In this document: piece after piece, positions 53,679 to 62,495 of the stretch
Layout of the letters: each line of letters starts with the position of its first letter
How positions within the stretch are numbered: the stretch's first letter is position 1
Program-made: the position numbers and the translations under genes
Assembly (NCBI RefSeq): GCF_014652235.1
Contig: NZ_BMYK01000028.1
Coordinates: forward strand, 1-64,000
Reading direction: 5' to 3'
Length of the DNA: 64,000 bases
From: Pseudorhodoferax aquiterrae
Lineage (GTDB): Bacteria; Pseudomonadota; Gammaproteobacteria; Burkholderiales; Burkholderiaceae_C
The notes under the pieces: generated by a model
Seen by the model: the letters and a program-made list of their open reading frames with translations, nothing else
Databases searched by the model: none
Told to the model about the DNA's origin: nothing

Positions 53679-55439
53679 ATGGGTGAGCAAAGCGCGGGCG
53701 GCCCGACGGAGCAGGACCTGCTCCAGTTCCTGTACCGCAGCCCGGTCGGACTGATCGATGCCGACGCCGAAGGCGCCATCGCCCTCATGACGCCGATGGC
53801 GGCGCAGCTGCTGCTGCCACTCGCCGGCACGGCGTCGATGGACAACCTGTTCGACGCGCTCGCCGTGGCCCTGCCCGGCCTGCGCGCACGCGTGGCCGCC
53901 CATGGGCCGGCGGCGGGGCCGGTGTGCGTGGCACAGCGCTTCGCAGGCGCGCAGCGCAACGGCGAGCGCGCGACGCTGTCGCTGAGCCTGTTCCGTGCCG
54001 AAGACGGCCGGCTCACGGCCGTGCTGCACGACGCCACGCACGAGGAGCGCCGCCAGCGCCGCCGGGTCGAAGCGGCAGCCCACACCGACAGCCTCACGGG
54101 TCTGCCCAACCGGCAGGCCGTGCAGGAACACCTGGCCGTGCTGCTGGCGCAGCCGCGCACACCGGGGCGCCAGCACGCCGTTCTGTTTCTCAACTGCGAT
54201 CGCTTCCAGCACATCAACGACTCGGCCGGCCACACGGCCGGCGATGCCCTGCTGGGGCTGATCGCTGCGCGCCTGGTCGACGCCACGGACGCCGCAGCGC
54301 CCCCCGCGCCCGACACGGTCGCGGCCAGCCTCGAACCCTTGGCGCGCACCGCGCGTCCGCTGGTGGGCCGCGTGGGAGGCGACGAGTTCGCCGTCGTCGC
54401 GGAACTGGACGACACCCCGACCGCGGTGCACACGCTGAGCGTGCACCTGGCCACCGAACTGGCCAGGCCCTACGTGCTGGGCGACCGCAGCATGCAGTGC
54501 AGCTTCAGCATGGGGGTGGCCGCCGCCATCCCCGGGGAAGACACGCCCGGCCGCAGCCTCTACCACGCGCGGCTGGCCATGACCGAGGCGCAGCGCGAAG
54601 GCGGCGCCAGGATCAGGCTGTTCGACACCTTGATGCTGCAGCGCACGCGGCGCCGCACCGACCTGGAGAACGACCTGCGCCGTGCCATCGGCACGCCCGA
54701 GCTCCATGTCGTCTACCAGCCCGTGGTCCGGCTGGCCGACGGCGCGGTCGAGGCCGTGGAGGCGCTCGTGCGCTGGCAGCATCCGCTGCACGGTGCGCTC
54801 TCCCCCGTGGAATTCATCGGCATCGCCGAAGACGCGGGGCTGATCGGGGCGCTCGGCCAAGTCGTGCTGGCCACCGCATGCCGCGAGTTCGCGCAGTGGC
54901 GGCAGCGCTACCCCGAGCGCGGCCCGCGGCTTCTGGCCGTGAATCTGTCGCGTGGCCAATTGCCCGAGCCGACGCTGGTCACCGGCATCGAGGACATCCT
55001 GCGCGACACCGGCATGCCGGCGGGCGCGTTGCAGCTGGAGGTGACGGAGAGCCTGGCCGCCCAGGACGAAGCGGTGCAGATGCGGCTGCACGAACTCAAG
55101 CGCCTGGGCCTGACCCTCGCGCTCGACGATTTCGGCACGGGCTACTCCTCGCTGGCGAGCCTGTACCAGCTGCCGGTGGACCTGCTCAAGATCGACCGCT
55201 CCTTCGTCAGCCAGCTGGAGACCAGCGCCCACCACCGCGTGCTGGTCGAAGCCACGATCAAGGTCGCCAAGAGCCTGAATTTCCGCACCGTGGCCGAAGG
55301 CATCGAGACCGTCGGGCAGGCCGAGATCCTGCGCGCCATGGACTGCGACAAGGGCCAGGGCTATCTGTTCGCGCGGCCGCTGCAGACCGATGCCTTCGAA
55401 GCCTGGCTGCAGCAGCGCCAGCCGTCGTGGCGCGGCTGA
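53679..55439 (+). CDS. PAS-GGDEF-EAL c-di-GMP enzyme
   Basis: Protein of 586 residues: a short N-terminal PAS-like region (LLQFLYRSPVGLIDADAEG), GGDEF (about residues 140-310; HTDSLTGLPNRQAV, active loop RVGGDEFAVV intact) and EAL (about 330-580; VEALVRWQHPLHG, NLSRGQL, LEVTESL, LDDFGTGYSSLASL, LKIDRSF, AEGIET all present). Both cyclase and phosphodiesterase centres look functional. There are no membrane segments. The frame is open upstream but has no usable start before 53679. It directly follows the PYP-like gene. Confidence 0.93.
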   Translation: MGEQSAGGPTEQDLLQFLYRSPVGLIDADAEGAIALMTPMAAQLLLPLAGTASMDNLFDALAVALPGLRARVAAHGPAAGPVCVAQRFAGAQRNGERATLSLSLFRAEDGRLTAVLHDATHEERRQRRRVEAAAHTDSLTGLPNRQAVQEHLAVLLAQPRTPGRQHAVLFLNCDRFQHINDSAGHTAGDALLGLIAARLVDATDAAAPPAPDTVAASLEPLARTARPLVGRVGGDEFAVVAELDDTPTAVHTLSVHLATELARPYVLGDRSMQCSFSMGVAAAIPGEDTPGRSLYHARLAMTEAQREGGARIRLFDTLMLQRTRRRTDLENDLRRAIGTPELHVVYQPVVRLADGAVEAVEALVRWQHPLHGALSPVEFIGIAEDAGLIGALGQVVLATACREFAQWRQRYPERGPRLLAVNLSRGQLPEPTLVTGIEDILRDTGMPAGALQLEVTESLAAQDEAVQMRLHELKRLGLTLALDDFGTGYSSLASLYQLPVDLLKIDRSFVSQLETSAHHRVLVEATIKVAKSLNFRTVAEGIETVGQAEILRAMDCDKGQGYLFARPLQTDAFEAWLQQRQPSWRG

Positions 55440-55451
55440 GCGCGCGCTGGA

Positions 55452-56237
55452 TCAGCGCGGGGCCGTGCCCGGCTCGGCCAGCTTGCGGTGCTGTTCGGCC
55501 GCCACCTGCGAGGGCGTCACCTTGGCCAGCAGGACCTGCAGCTTATTCTTCAGGCCCGCCACCACGTCGGCCTCGCCGTTCTGCATGGCCTCGAAACCTG
55601 CTTCGGCCACGTCGGCCGGGTCCATCTTGCTGCCCGCGCCCACCTTGGTGTCGAGCAGGCCGGCGCGCTCGAAGAACTCTGTGTCGGTCACACCGGGCAT
55701 CAGGCAGCTGACGGTGACCCCCGTGTCCTTCAGTTCGTTGCGCAGCGCCGCCGTGAACGAATCGACGAAGGCCTTGGAGGCGTTGTAGACGGCCTGGAAG
55801 CTGCCCGGCTGGAAGCCCGCGATCGATCCCGTCACGAGGATGCGGCCGCTGCCGGCGTCGCGCATGCGCCGGCCCAGTCGCTGCAGCAGGTACAGCGTGC
55901 CCGTGATGTTGGTGTCGATCACATGCTGGATGTCGGCGAAGCGCTGGTCGAGGAAGGCATGGCCGAGCCCGTGCCCGGCATTGGCCAGCAGCGCGCCGAC
56001 GGGGCGGCCGCCGACAAGCTCGCACAGTTCGTCCACACCTTCGCGGCTCGCGAGCTCGACCTGCAGGGTCTGCACGCCGACGCCATGCGCTTCGCAAGCG
56101 GCCTGGACGGTTTCCAGCGAGGTGTCGGCCGCCAGCACGAGGTCGTAGCCGGCCTTGGCACAACACAGCGCGAGATGGAAGCCGATGCCCGAAGAGGCGC
56201 CGGTGACGACGGCCAGCGGTGCGGTGGGGGTGTTCAT
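55452..56237 (-). CDS. Short-chain dehydrogenase/reductase
   Basis: Classical SDR of 261 residues with VTGASSGIGFHLALCCAKAGYDL, LANAGHGLGHAF, the Ser in VTGSIAGFQ, catalytic YNASKAFVDSF and MPGVTDTEFFERAG. The Asp after beta-2 (AADTS) fits NAD use weakly. CAGGAG lies before the ATG. The substrate is unknown. It is divergent from the GYF_2 gene and ends 12 bp from the GGDEF-EAL stop. Confidence 0.92.
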   Translation of the reverse strand: MNTPTAPLAVVTGASSGIGFHLALCCAKAGYDLVLAADTSLETVQAACEAHGVGVQTLQVELASREGVDELCELVGGRPVGALLANAGHGLGHAFLDQRFADIQHVIDTNITGTLYLLQRLGRRMRDAGSGRILVTGSIAGFQPGSFQAVYNASKAFVDSFTAALRNELKDTGVTVSCLMPGVTDTEFFERAGLLDTKVGAGSKMDPADVAEAGFEAMQNGEADVVAGLKNKLQVLLAKVTPSQVAAEQHRKLAEPGTAPR

Positions 56238-56455
56238 GGGGAGCTCCTGTCCGAGGGATGGTCTGCTTCTCACCTTAGGGATGCGCCCGTGGCCGCGCCG
56301 AAGGCGAGCCGGTACTCCGGGCGTGCGCCCTGTCCTACCGGCACGAGCGCAGCCGGCGGCGCGCACGGCGGCGGCGTGCCCGCGGCGCCTCGCACGGCGG
56401 AACTTCCTCCTTCCTGCGGATTCCCAACGCCTTCATCGTCTGCTACGTTGCTTGC

Positions 56456-56719
56456 ATGAACACCTTTGACGCACCGGACGGCTCCTGGTGGTACATGGCC
56501 GCGCAGGAGAAGCACGGCCCCGTCGCCACCGAGCGCCTGCAGCAGCTGCATGCGGCCGGACGCATCGCTGCCGACACCCTGGTCTGGTGCCAGGAACCCT
56601 CGCCGATGGCGGCGGCCTGGCAACCATTGCACAGGGTGCTGGCCCGGCGGCTGCAGCCGCCCCTGGCGCTGCTGCAGGCCAGCGCCGAGGCGCGGGCCCT
56701 GGACCGCCAACGCCCGTAG
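56456..56719 (+). CDS. GYF_2 (DUF4339) domain protein
   Basis: Small protein of 87 residues with the GYF_2 pattern: WWYMAAQEKHGPVATERLQQL, IAADTLVWCQE and AAWQPL. This domain binds protein partners, often attached to membrane proteins; here it stands alone with a short basic helical tail (LHRVLARRLQPPLALLQ). It is convergent with the MFS gene, with 6 bp between stops. Confidence 0.8.
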   Translation: MNTFDAPDGSWWYMAAQEKHGPVATERLQQLHAAGRIAADTLVWCQEPSPMAAAWQPLHRVLARRLQPPLALLQASAEARALDRQRP

Positions 56720-56725
56720 TCCGGA

Positions 56726-58267
56726 TCAAGCCGTGGCCGCGGCCCCCGCGGCAGGGCGCGGCCGGCGCAGCACCACCCAGCTGGCAGCGGCCGTGAGCCA
56801 GACCGTGCAAGCGCCGTACAGCATCACCGCACCGAAGCCATGGGTGAGCGCAGCGTGCAGCGCCGTGGCCGCCGCGTCCGGCCCGGCCAGCGCCACCAGT
56901 GCCTGCCGCGCGCCCGCCACGTCGCCGCCCGCCAACTGCTCGGCGAGCGTGCGCAGCTGAGGTGCCGGCGCATGCTCACCGAGCAAGGGGCGCAGCGCAG
57001 CTGCGATGCCGGCCACCAGCACCCCGCCCATTGCCGCGATGTTCAGCGCCAGCGTGATGAGCCGCGCGCTGGTGTCCATGCCCGAGGCCATGCCCACGCG
57101 CTCGCGCGGCACGGCCGAGGTCGTCATGTTGGTCGCCGGCGTGGTCGTCAGGCCCAGGCCGATGCCGGCCAGCAGCGCGCCGGGCAGCACGGTCCAGCCG
57201 CCCAGGTCCGCGCAGCGGCTGCCCCATTGCATGCCGACGAAGCCCAGGCCGATCGTGAACAGACCGGCCGGAATGACCGTGCGCGCCTGGTAGCGCAACA
57301 GCAGCCACTGCGCGATCGGCGGCATCACCAGGAAGGGCACGGTGTAGACCAGCAAGGCCAGGCCGGTGGCCGTGGTGTCCCAGCCCAGGCCGGCCGTGAA
57401 GTACAGCGGCAGGTAGACCATGAAGGGCCAGTAGCTGCAGTTCATGCCCACGCAGCCCAGGATGGCGCCCGAGAAGTCGCGGATGCGGAACACGGCGAAA
57501 TCGAACATGGGCTGCGGATGGCGGCGCTCGGCCACGACGAAGCAAGCCAGGCCCGCCAGCGTGGCGGCCAGCAGGCCCAGCGCGGCGGGACTGGTCCAGC
57601 CCAGGCTCGCGCCCTGGGTGATGAGCCAGCTCAGGCTCAGCACGGCCACGCTCAGCGTGGCGATGCCGGCCCAGTCCAGCCGCTGCGCGCGCGCCTGCGG
57701 ATCGCTGGACTCGTCCACGCCGGCGCGCACCAGGGCCAGGCACACCAGCGCCAGCGGCGCGTGCACGAGGAAGACCCAGTGCCAGCTGGCCAGCGCCTGG
57801 ATGGCACCCCCCACCACCGGCCCGAAGCCCAGGCCGATGCCGGCCACCACGCCCCAGGCCGCGAAGGCCCGCGCCCGCGCCCTGCCCTCGGGGAACTGGT
57901 GCGACAGGATGGCGATGGAACAGATGAACATCGCGCCGCCGGCCAGGCCCTGCGCGAAGCGCGCGGCGATCAGCGCGGGCATGTGCGGCGCCAGGCCGCA
58001 CAGCAGGGAGGCCAGGCCGAAGGCCAGCACGCTGAGGCCGAACACGCGGCGCCGGCCATAGCGGTCGGCCAGGGTGCCGGTCGCCATCAGCACCGTGGTG
58101 CAGGCGATGGTGTAGGCGTTCATGGTCCATTGCAGATCCTGGAAGCCCGCGTGCAGCTGCGCCTCCAGCACGGGCAGGATGATGGGCACGCTGGAGATCT
58201 CCAGGCCGAACAACAGCGCGGCCAGGCAGATGGCGGAGAGTGCGAGGGCGGGATGGCGGGTCGGCAT
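56726..58267 (-). CDS. MFS drug transporter (DHA2, 14-TM EmrB/QacA type)
   Basis: Inner-membrane proton antiporter of 513 residues. About 14 hydrophobic segments are visible; motif A is GTLADRYGRRRVFGLS after TM2, and motif C-like GVVAGIGLGFGPVVGGAI is in TM5. TM1 LFGLEISSVPIILPVL matches the DHA2 D1-region. Substrates are unknown. The divergent LysR gene across a 107-bp gap with a palindrome probably regulates it. Confidence 0.93.
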   Translation of the reverse strand: MPTRHPALALSAICLAALLFGLEISSVPIILPVLEAQLHAGFQDLQWTMNAYTIACTTVLMATGTLADRYGRRRVFGLSVLAFGLASLLCGLAPHMPALIAARFAQGLAGGAMFICSIAILSHQFPEGRARARAFAAWGVVAGIGLGFGPVVGGAIQALASWHWVFLVHAPLALVCLALVRAGVDESSDPQARAQRLDWAGIATLSVAVLSLSWLITQGASLGWTSPAALGLLAATLAGLACFVVAERRHPQPMFDFAVFRIRDFSGAILGCVGMNCSYWPFMVYLPLYFTAGLGWDTTATGLALLVYTVPFLVMPPIAQWLLLRYQARTVIPAGLFTIGLGFVGMQWGSRCADLGGWTVLPGALLAGIGLGLTTTPATNMTTSAVPRERVGMASGMDTSARLITLALNIAAMGGVLVAGIAAALRPLLGEHAPAPQLRTLAEQLAGGDVAGARQALVALAGPDAAATALHAALTHGFGAVMLYGACTVWLTAAASWVVLRRPRPAAGAAATA

Positions 58268-58322
58268 GGGCAGGCAGTGGGAACGCGGGGCTGGCCATTC
58301 TCAAGACCCCTCACCCATGAAG

Positions 58323-58339
58323 CAAATGATCAATATTTG
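58323..58339. promoter_or_regulatory. Candidate LysR operator between mfs and lysR
   Basis: CAAAT-GATCAAT-ATTTG is a 5-7-5 inverted repeat in an AT-rich patch of the divergent gap, the usual place for a LysR binding site. Confidence 0.4.
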
Positions 58340-58374
58340 TGGGATTCAGTGGCCAGGTTCATTAATCTCGCCCC

Positions 58375-59322
58375 ATGAGCTACGACACCGGCCTGCTGCA
58401 GGCCTTCATCGCCGTGCACGCGGCCCAGGGCTTCACGCGCGCGGCCCAGCAGCTGCACCTGACCCAGTCGGCGGTCAGCCACCAGATCCGGCGGCTGGAG
58501 GAGCAGGTCGGCCGCCCGCTGTTCCTGCGCACCACGCGCAGCCTGCGCCTGACCGCCGACGGCGAGGACTTCCTGCGCCTGGCGCAGCGCATCGTGCAGG
58601 CGCAGGAGGCGCTGGCGCGGCATTTCCGCTGCTCGCCGATCGAGGGCACGGTGCGCTTCGGCGTGCCCGAGAGCTTCATGCGCGAAGGCCTGCCGCAGCT
58701 GCTGCGCCAGTTCGCGCAGAGCTGCCCCAAGGTGCGGCTGGAAGTCAGCGTGGGCCTCACGCTGGACCTGGCCAGCATGGTGCGCGAGCGCGAACTCGAC
58801 CTGGCCGTGGTGGTGGCGCCGCCCGGCGCGGCCGCAGGCCGGCTGCTGCAGCGCGCGCCCATGGTCTGGGCCGCGGCGCAGGACTTCACCTGGCCGCGCG
58901 CCGATTCGCTGCCGCTGGCCTACTCGCCCCCGCCCTGCGTGTGCCGCCAGCTCGCCATCGACGCCCTGAACCAGGCCGGCATCGCCTGGCATGCGGCCTT
59001 CAGCTCGCACAGCCTGCACGATCTGCGCGCGGTGGCGCTGAGCGGGCTGGCCGTGGCGCCGTTCACGCGCGACAACCTGCGCCCGGGCATGGCGGTGCTC
59101 GGCGAGAAGGACGGCCTGCCGCCCCTGCCGGTGCTGGACTTCACGCTGGTCTATGGCGATGACGCCGCCGGCCGGAGCGACACGGCCGTGCGCGAACTCG
59201 GCCGGCTCATCGAGCAGGCTGGCTGGGCGTCACAGGACGGGCCGGCGCGACGTGCCGCTCAGGCACGCGGCGCTGCGGCCCGCGCAGCCGCAGCCACCAT
59301 GTGCTCGGCCAGCGTGCCGTAG
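58375..59322 (+). CDS. LysR-family transcriptional regulator
   Basis: Regulator of 315 residues. The N-terminal helix-turn-helix (residues 5-62) contains FIAVHAAQGFTRAAQQLHLTQSAVSHQIRRLEEQVGRPLF, and a substrate-binding domain follows (EGTVRFGVPESFMREGLPQLL). It is divergent from the MFS exporter, a common regulator-target pair. The last about 20 residues (Ala/Arg-rich) overlap the convergent ClC gene by 64 bp and look like an added tail. Confidence 0.93.
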   Translation: MSYDTGLLQAFIAVHAAQGFTRAAQQLHLTQSAVSHQIRRLEEQVGRPLFLRTTRSLRLTADGEDFLRLAQRIVQAQEALARHFRCSPIEGTVRFGVPESFMREGLPQLLRQFAQSCPKVRLEVSVGLTLDLASMVRERELDLAVVVAPPGAAAGRLLQRAPMVWAAAQDFTWPRADSLPLAYSPPPCVCRQLAIDALNQAGIAWHAAFSSHSLHDLRAVALSGLAVAPFTRDNLRPGMAVLGEKDGLPPLPVLDFTLVYGDDAAGRSDTAVRELGRLIEQAGWASQDGPARRAAQARGAAARAAAATMCSASVP

Positions 59323-60587
59323 AGCGGCCGGCTCAGCATGCGCGAAACCAGGCTGGCCAGCATGACGCTGGCCATGAGGCTCAGCACCATGGAATGCCCG
59401 TCGACCATCTCCATCACGATGATGAAGGCGGTCAGCGGCGCCTGCGTGACGGCGGCCAGGAAGCCGGTCATGCCCATGGCGATCAGCGCGGGCCCCAGGC
59501 CCGGCCCCGCGAGCTGCGCGATGGCATCGCCGATGCCCGCACCGATGGACAGCGAGGGCGCGAAGATGCCGCCTGGCACGCCGCACCAGGCCGTGAGCCA
59601 GGTCGCGATGAACTTGAGCAGCGTGTACAGCGGTGTCAGCTCATCGTGGCCGGCCAGCATCTGCTTGACGGCCTCCGACCCGGCGCCGAAGGTGGCACCG
59701 CCGGTCGCCAGGCCGATGGCGGCCACCATGAGCCCGCCCGCGGCGGCGAAGCGCACGGGCCAGCGTGCGCGCCAGCGGTTCAGGCGCTGCGGCGACCCGG
59801 TCAGCGAAGCGATCATCAGGCGTGCGAACAGGCCGCCCGCCACGCCACTGGCCAGGGCCACCAGCAGGCCGGGGCCGAACAGGTCCCAGCCCAGCGGCGG
59901 CACGCGGATGATGCCGAAGTAGCTGGTGTTGCCGAAGGCCGAGACGCCCACCAGACCGGCCAGCACGATGCCCGTGATGATGAGGCCGCTGGCGCGCGCC
60001 TCCAGCCGGCCGGACAGCTCCTCGATGGCGAACACCACGCCGGCCAGCGGCGCGTTGAACGCGGCCGCGATGCCCGCGGCGCCGCCGGCCACCAGCAGGG
60101 CCCGGGTGTCGATCTGGCTGGCCGGCGACAGCCAACGCCGCGCATGCTGCATGACGCCGGCGGCCACCTGCACCGAAGGCCCCTCGCGGCCGATGGACAG
60201 GCCCGCCGCGAAGCCCGCGACACCCAGCCCGATCTTGGCCAGGGTCAGGCGCAGCGAGGCGAACAGGCCGCGCTGTTCGGGCAGCACGGCGGGGTCGAGC
60301 GCGGCCTTGATCTGCGGGATGCCCGAGCCGCCGGCCCCGGGGAACCAGCGCCGGGTGGCCCAGACGATGCCGGCGGTCCACGCCGGCGTCCACAGCAGCA
60401 CGGCCCAGGCCTGCGACTGGTGCAGGCGCTCGAACAGATGGAAGGCCCATTCGGCCGCCACCGTGAACCCCACGACGAAGAGCCCGGCAGCAATGGCATA
60501 GCCCAGCACGATGGCGCGGTCCAGCCACAGGCGCCAGCTGGAGAACTCGGCGCGCAGGTTCTGGAAGAAGTCGGGTTCCTGGTGCAT
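59259..60587 (-). CDS. ClC-family chloride channel/antiporter
   Basis: Inner-membrane protein of 442 residues with the ClC filter motifs GAGGSGIPQ, GREGPSVQV (gating Glu) and GGIFAPSLSIGAG, and about ten helices. There are no CBS domains. The gating Glu suggests Cl-/H+ exchange, but the second proton-site Glu was not placed with certainty. Overlaps the LysR 3' end in convergent orientation. Acid or anion stress is the usual role. Confidence 0.95.
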   Translation of the reverse strand: MHQEPDFFQNLRAEFSSWRLWLDRAIVLGYAIAAGLFVVGFTVAAEWAFHLFERLHQSQAWAVLLWTPAWTAGIVWATRRWFPGAGGSGIPQIKAALDPAVLPEQRGLFASLRLTLAKIGLGVAGFAAGLSIGREGPSVQVAAGVMQHARRWLSPASQIDTRALLVAGGAAGIAAAFNAPLAGVVFAIEELSGRLEARASGLIITGIVLAGLVGVSAFGNTSYFGIIRVPPLGWDLFGPGLLVALASGVAGGLFARLMIASLTGSPQRLNRWRARWPVRFAAAGGLMVAAIGLATGGATFGAGSEAVKQMLAGHDELTPLYTLLKFIATWLTAWCGVPGGIFAPSLSIGAGIGDAIAQLAGPGLGPALIAMGMTGFLAAVTQAPLTAFIIVMEMVDGHSMVLSLMASVMLASLVSRMLSRPLYGTLAEHMVAAAARAAAPRA

Positions 60588-60653
60588 CGGCCGATTCTGG
60601 CAGCGGCAGCAGCACCGCCCGGCACGCCGCAGGCCGGGCCTGCGCGCCCTGCC

Positions 60654-61250
60654 TCAATCGACGAGACCGCCCACCAGGCCCAGCCCGTGTGCTTCGGCCG
60701 CGGGCACGTACCAATCGCAGTCGCGCACCCGGGCCTGCAGGTCGTCCAGCGACAGCGCGGAGCCCTGCACCAGCTCGGCGAAGCCGGCGCGCTCGAGCCG
60801 CTGGCCCGAGGCGATCTCGGCCAGCATGCTCTGCACCTGGACCAGACAGACCTGCAGCGCACCGTCGAGCTGCAGCGTCTTGCTGAGCCGGCGTTCGTGG
60901 ACCAGCAGCTCGCAGTCGCGGGTCAGGAAGCGGCGCTCGCGTGCGAACGCCGCCATCACGGTCACACCGGCCGAATAGACGTAGGACTTGCCCAGGAAGT
61001 ACAGCGCCGCGCCGCCCTGGCGCCAGCTGCGGATCTCCTGCGCGATGCGCCGGCCCACGTCGGCGTCGCCGCCCGAGGTCGACAGTTCGACGACGACCGG
61101 CCCATCGGCCGGGGCTTCGGAGCGCTGGCGCAGGAATTCGGCCAGCATGGCCTGGTCGATCGGGCCGTACAGGCGGACGGCGGGGGGCTGCGCCAGGATG
61201 GCAGGCGCGCAGGAGGGGGCGGAAGGGGCGAAGGCGTGGTCGGCTGGCAT
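60654..61250 (-). CDS. ClpP-like serine protease
   Basis: Stand-alone ClpP/SDH-fold protein of 198 residues. After a variable N-terminus, VRLYGPID starts the fold; VVVELSTSGGDADVGRRI gives the oxyanion strand, YVYSAGVTVMAAF carries the catalytic Ser, LLVHERRLSK the His, and RDCDWYVPAAEAHGLGLV the Asp. No Clp ATPase is adjacent and it differs from the housekeeping ClpP in the SAG motif, so it is a paralogue of unknown target. It lies downstream of decayed ars genes on the same strand. Confidence 0.8.
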   Translation of the reverse strand: MPADHAFAPSAPSCAPAILAQPPAVRLYGPIDQAMLAEFLRQRSEAPADGPVVVELSTSGGDADVGRRIAQEIRSWRQGGAALYFLGKSYVYSAGVTVMAAFARERRFLTRDCELLVHERRLSKTLQLDGALQVCLVQVQSMLAEIASGQRLERAGFAELVQGSALSLDDLQARVRDCDWYVPAAEAHGLGLVGGLVD

Positions 61251-61414
61251 GCGTGCAGGACAGGATGGATGGAGCGCGTGCGCTGCACGCCAGCGCACTG
61301 TGCCTTGCACGATCCGGCGCGCTGCAGCAGACGAGCGCTGAAGCGCCCGTCGGACGCATCCGCCAAGCAGAAGACGCGCGGGCGCGCCGTCGCCGACCGG
61401 GCGTAGCGGACGGC

Positions 61415-61843
61415 TCAGCCCGGCGCGACGCGCCGTCCGTGGGCGTCGATGACCGGCTCGCCGTCCTCCTTGGCGAAGGCGCCGCGCTGGGGGTTCGGCA
61501 GGATGTCCAGCACGAACTCCAGCTCCGACGGCCGGCACAGCCGCGTGCCCAGGGGCGTGACGACGATCGGGCGGTTGATCAGGATGGGGGGCTGCAGCAT
61601 GAAGTCGATGAGCTGCGCGTCGGTCCACTGCGGATCGTCCAGGCCCAGCGCGTCGTAGGGCATGCCTTTGCGGCGCAGCAGCGCGCGGGCGCCGTTGCCC
61701 ATCGCGGTGACCAGGCCTTCCAGCGTTGCCCGGTCGGGCGGTGTGCGCAGGTACTCGATGACCTCGGGCTCCACGCCGCTGTTGCGGATCAGCGCCAGCG
61801 TGTTGCGCGAGGTGCCGCAGGCCGGGCCGGCGCGCGAGCTCCT
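61415..61843 (-). pseudogene. Truncated arsenate reductase ArsC (glutaredoxin type)
   Basis: The frame ACGTSRNTLALIRNSG-VEPEVIEYLRTPPDRA...INRPIVVTPLGTRLCRPSE is a thioredoxin-fold ArsC with the active Cys in ACGTSR (codon 61817-61819). The normal first residues (about 9, ending IYHNP) are missing. Upstream the frame meets a stop at 61844-61846, and the only start is a GTG at 61774, downstream of the active Cys. The 5' end is fused to the arsR remnant by deletion, so the enzyme is probably dead. Confidence 0.75.
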
Positions 61844-61995
61844 TCAGGTGGAAGGACAGCGAGGTGCTCGGCATGCCGAGCGCCTCGCTCATGACGCCGG
61901 GCGTCAGGCCATCCTGGCCGACCACCACCAAGGCGCGGAAGATGCGCAGCCGCACCGGCAGCGCCCCGAGGGGCAGCGACTTCGGTTTCGTCCAT
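61844..61995 (-). pseudogene. ArsR-family regulator remnant, frameshifted and 3'-deleted
   Basis: The ATG at 61995 gives MDETEVAA, then the frame breaks in a run of four C (minus strand; GGGG at 61970-61973). With one C removed it continues LGALPVRLRIFRALVVVGQ...SEALGMPSTSLSFHLKELAR, a clear ArsR helix-turn-helix. The sequence then runs directly into arsC, so the C-terminal half is lost. AT-rich repeats upstream (TTCGATGTTTCGAA, CAATATTGAAATAT) may be the old operator. Confidence 0.7.
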
Positions 61996-62153
61996 GCCGC
62001 GACTGTTCGATGTTTCGAACAATATTGAAATATCGAATCAATATGGCCGCAATGCCCGGCCCAGGCACCGCCCTGCACGGCGGGCCGCGGCGCTGACGGC
62101 AGGGCCCTGCGGATGGCGAAGGCGCCGCAGCCGGGCTGCTACCATTCGCCGCT

Positions 62154-62369
62154 GCAACAGGTGCCCGGCGACGCAAGCGCGCCGGGTTAAACGGGAAGCC
62201 GGTGTGCAGGCCTTCGGGCCCGCACGATGCCGGCGCTGCCCCCGCAACGGTGTGCGAGAAGCAAGCGGCAAACACAACCACTGGGTCGGTGCACCTGGGA
62301 AGGGTGCCGCGCGCGTCGGGTGTCGCGACAGACGCCCGGAACTTGCGAGCCCGGAGACCGGCCTGTTGC
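62154..62369 (+). ncRNA. Cobalamin (AdoCbl) riboswitch
   Basis: P1 is closed by GCAACAGG (62154-62161) and CCTGTTGC (62362-62369). Core elements appear in order: GGTTAAACGGGAAGCCGGTG, the B12 box-like GCCGGCGCTGCCCCCGCAAC, an ACTGG-type GCCACTG element, and AGCCCGGAGACCGGCC. It precedes cobG by 127 nt. The platform holds a GTACGG/CCGTAC stem around a G/C-rich core (about 62450-62480) just before the ribosome site AGAGGA, suggesting control of translation; no T-run is seen. Confidence 0.93.
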
Positions 62370-62495
62370 TTCGAGCTGGCGTTGCGGTGGGCGATGCGGG
62401 TCCCATGGCCGCGCACGACCTTCGGCCATCCGACCGCACCCCCTCTTGCCACGTACGGCAGCCCCGGGCCCGGCCCGTACCGTTCAAGAGGACAG

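Noticed and set aside
61415-61774. Functional ArsC from the GTG at 61774
   Set aside because: This start lies downstream of the active-site Cys, so the product would lack the catalytic centre.
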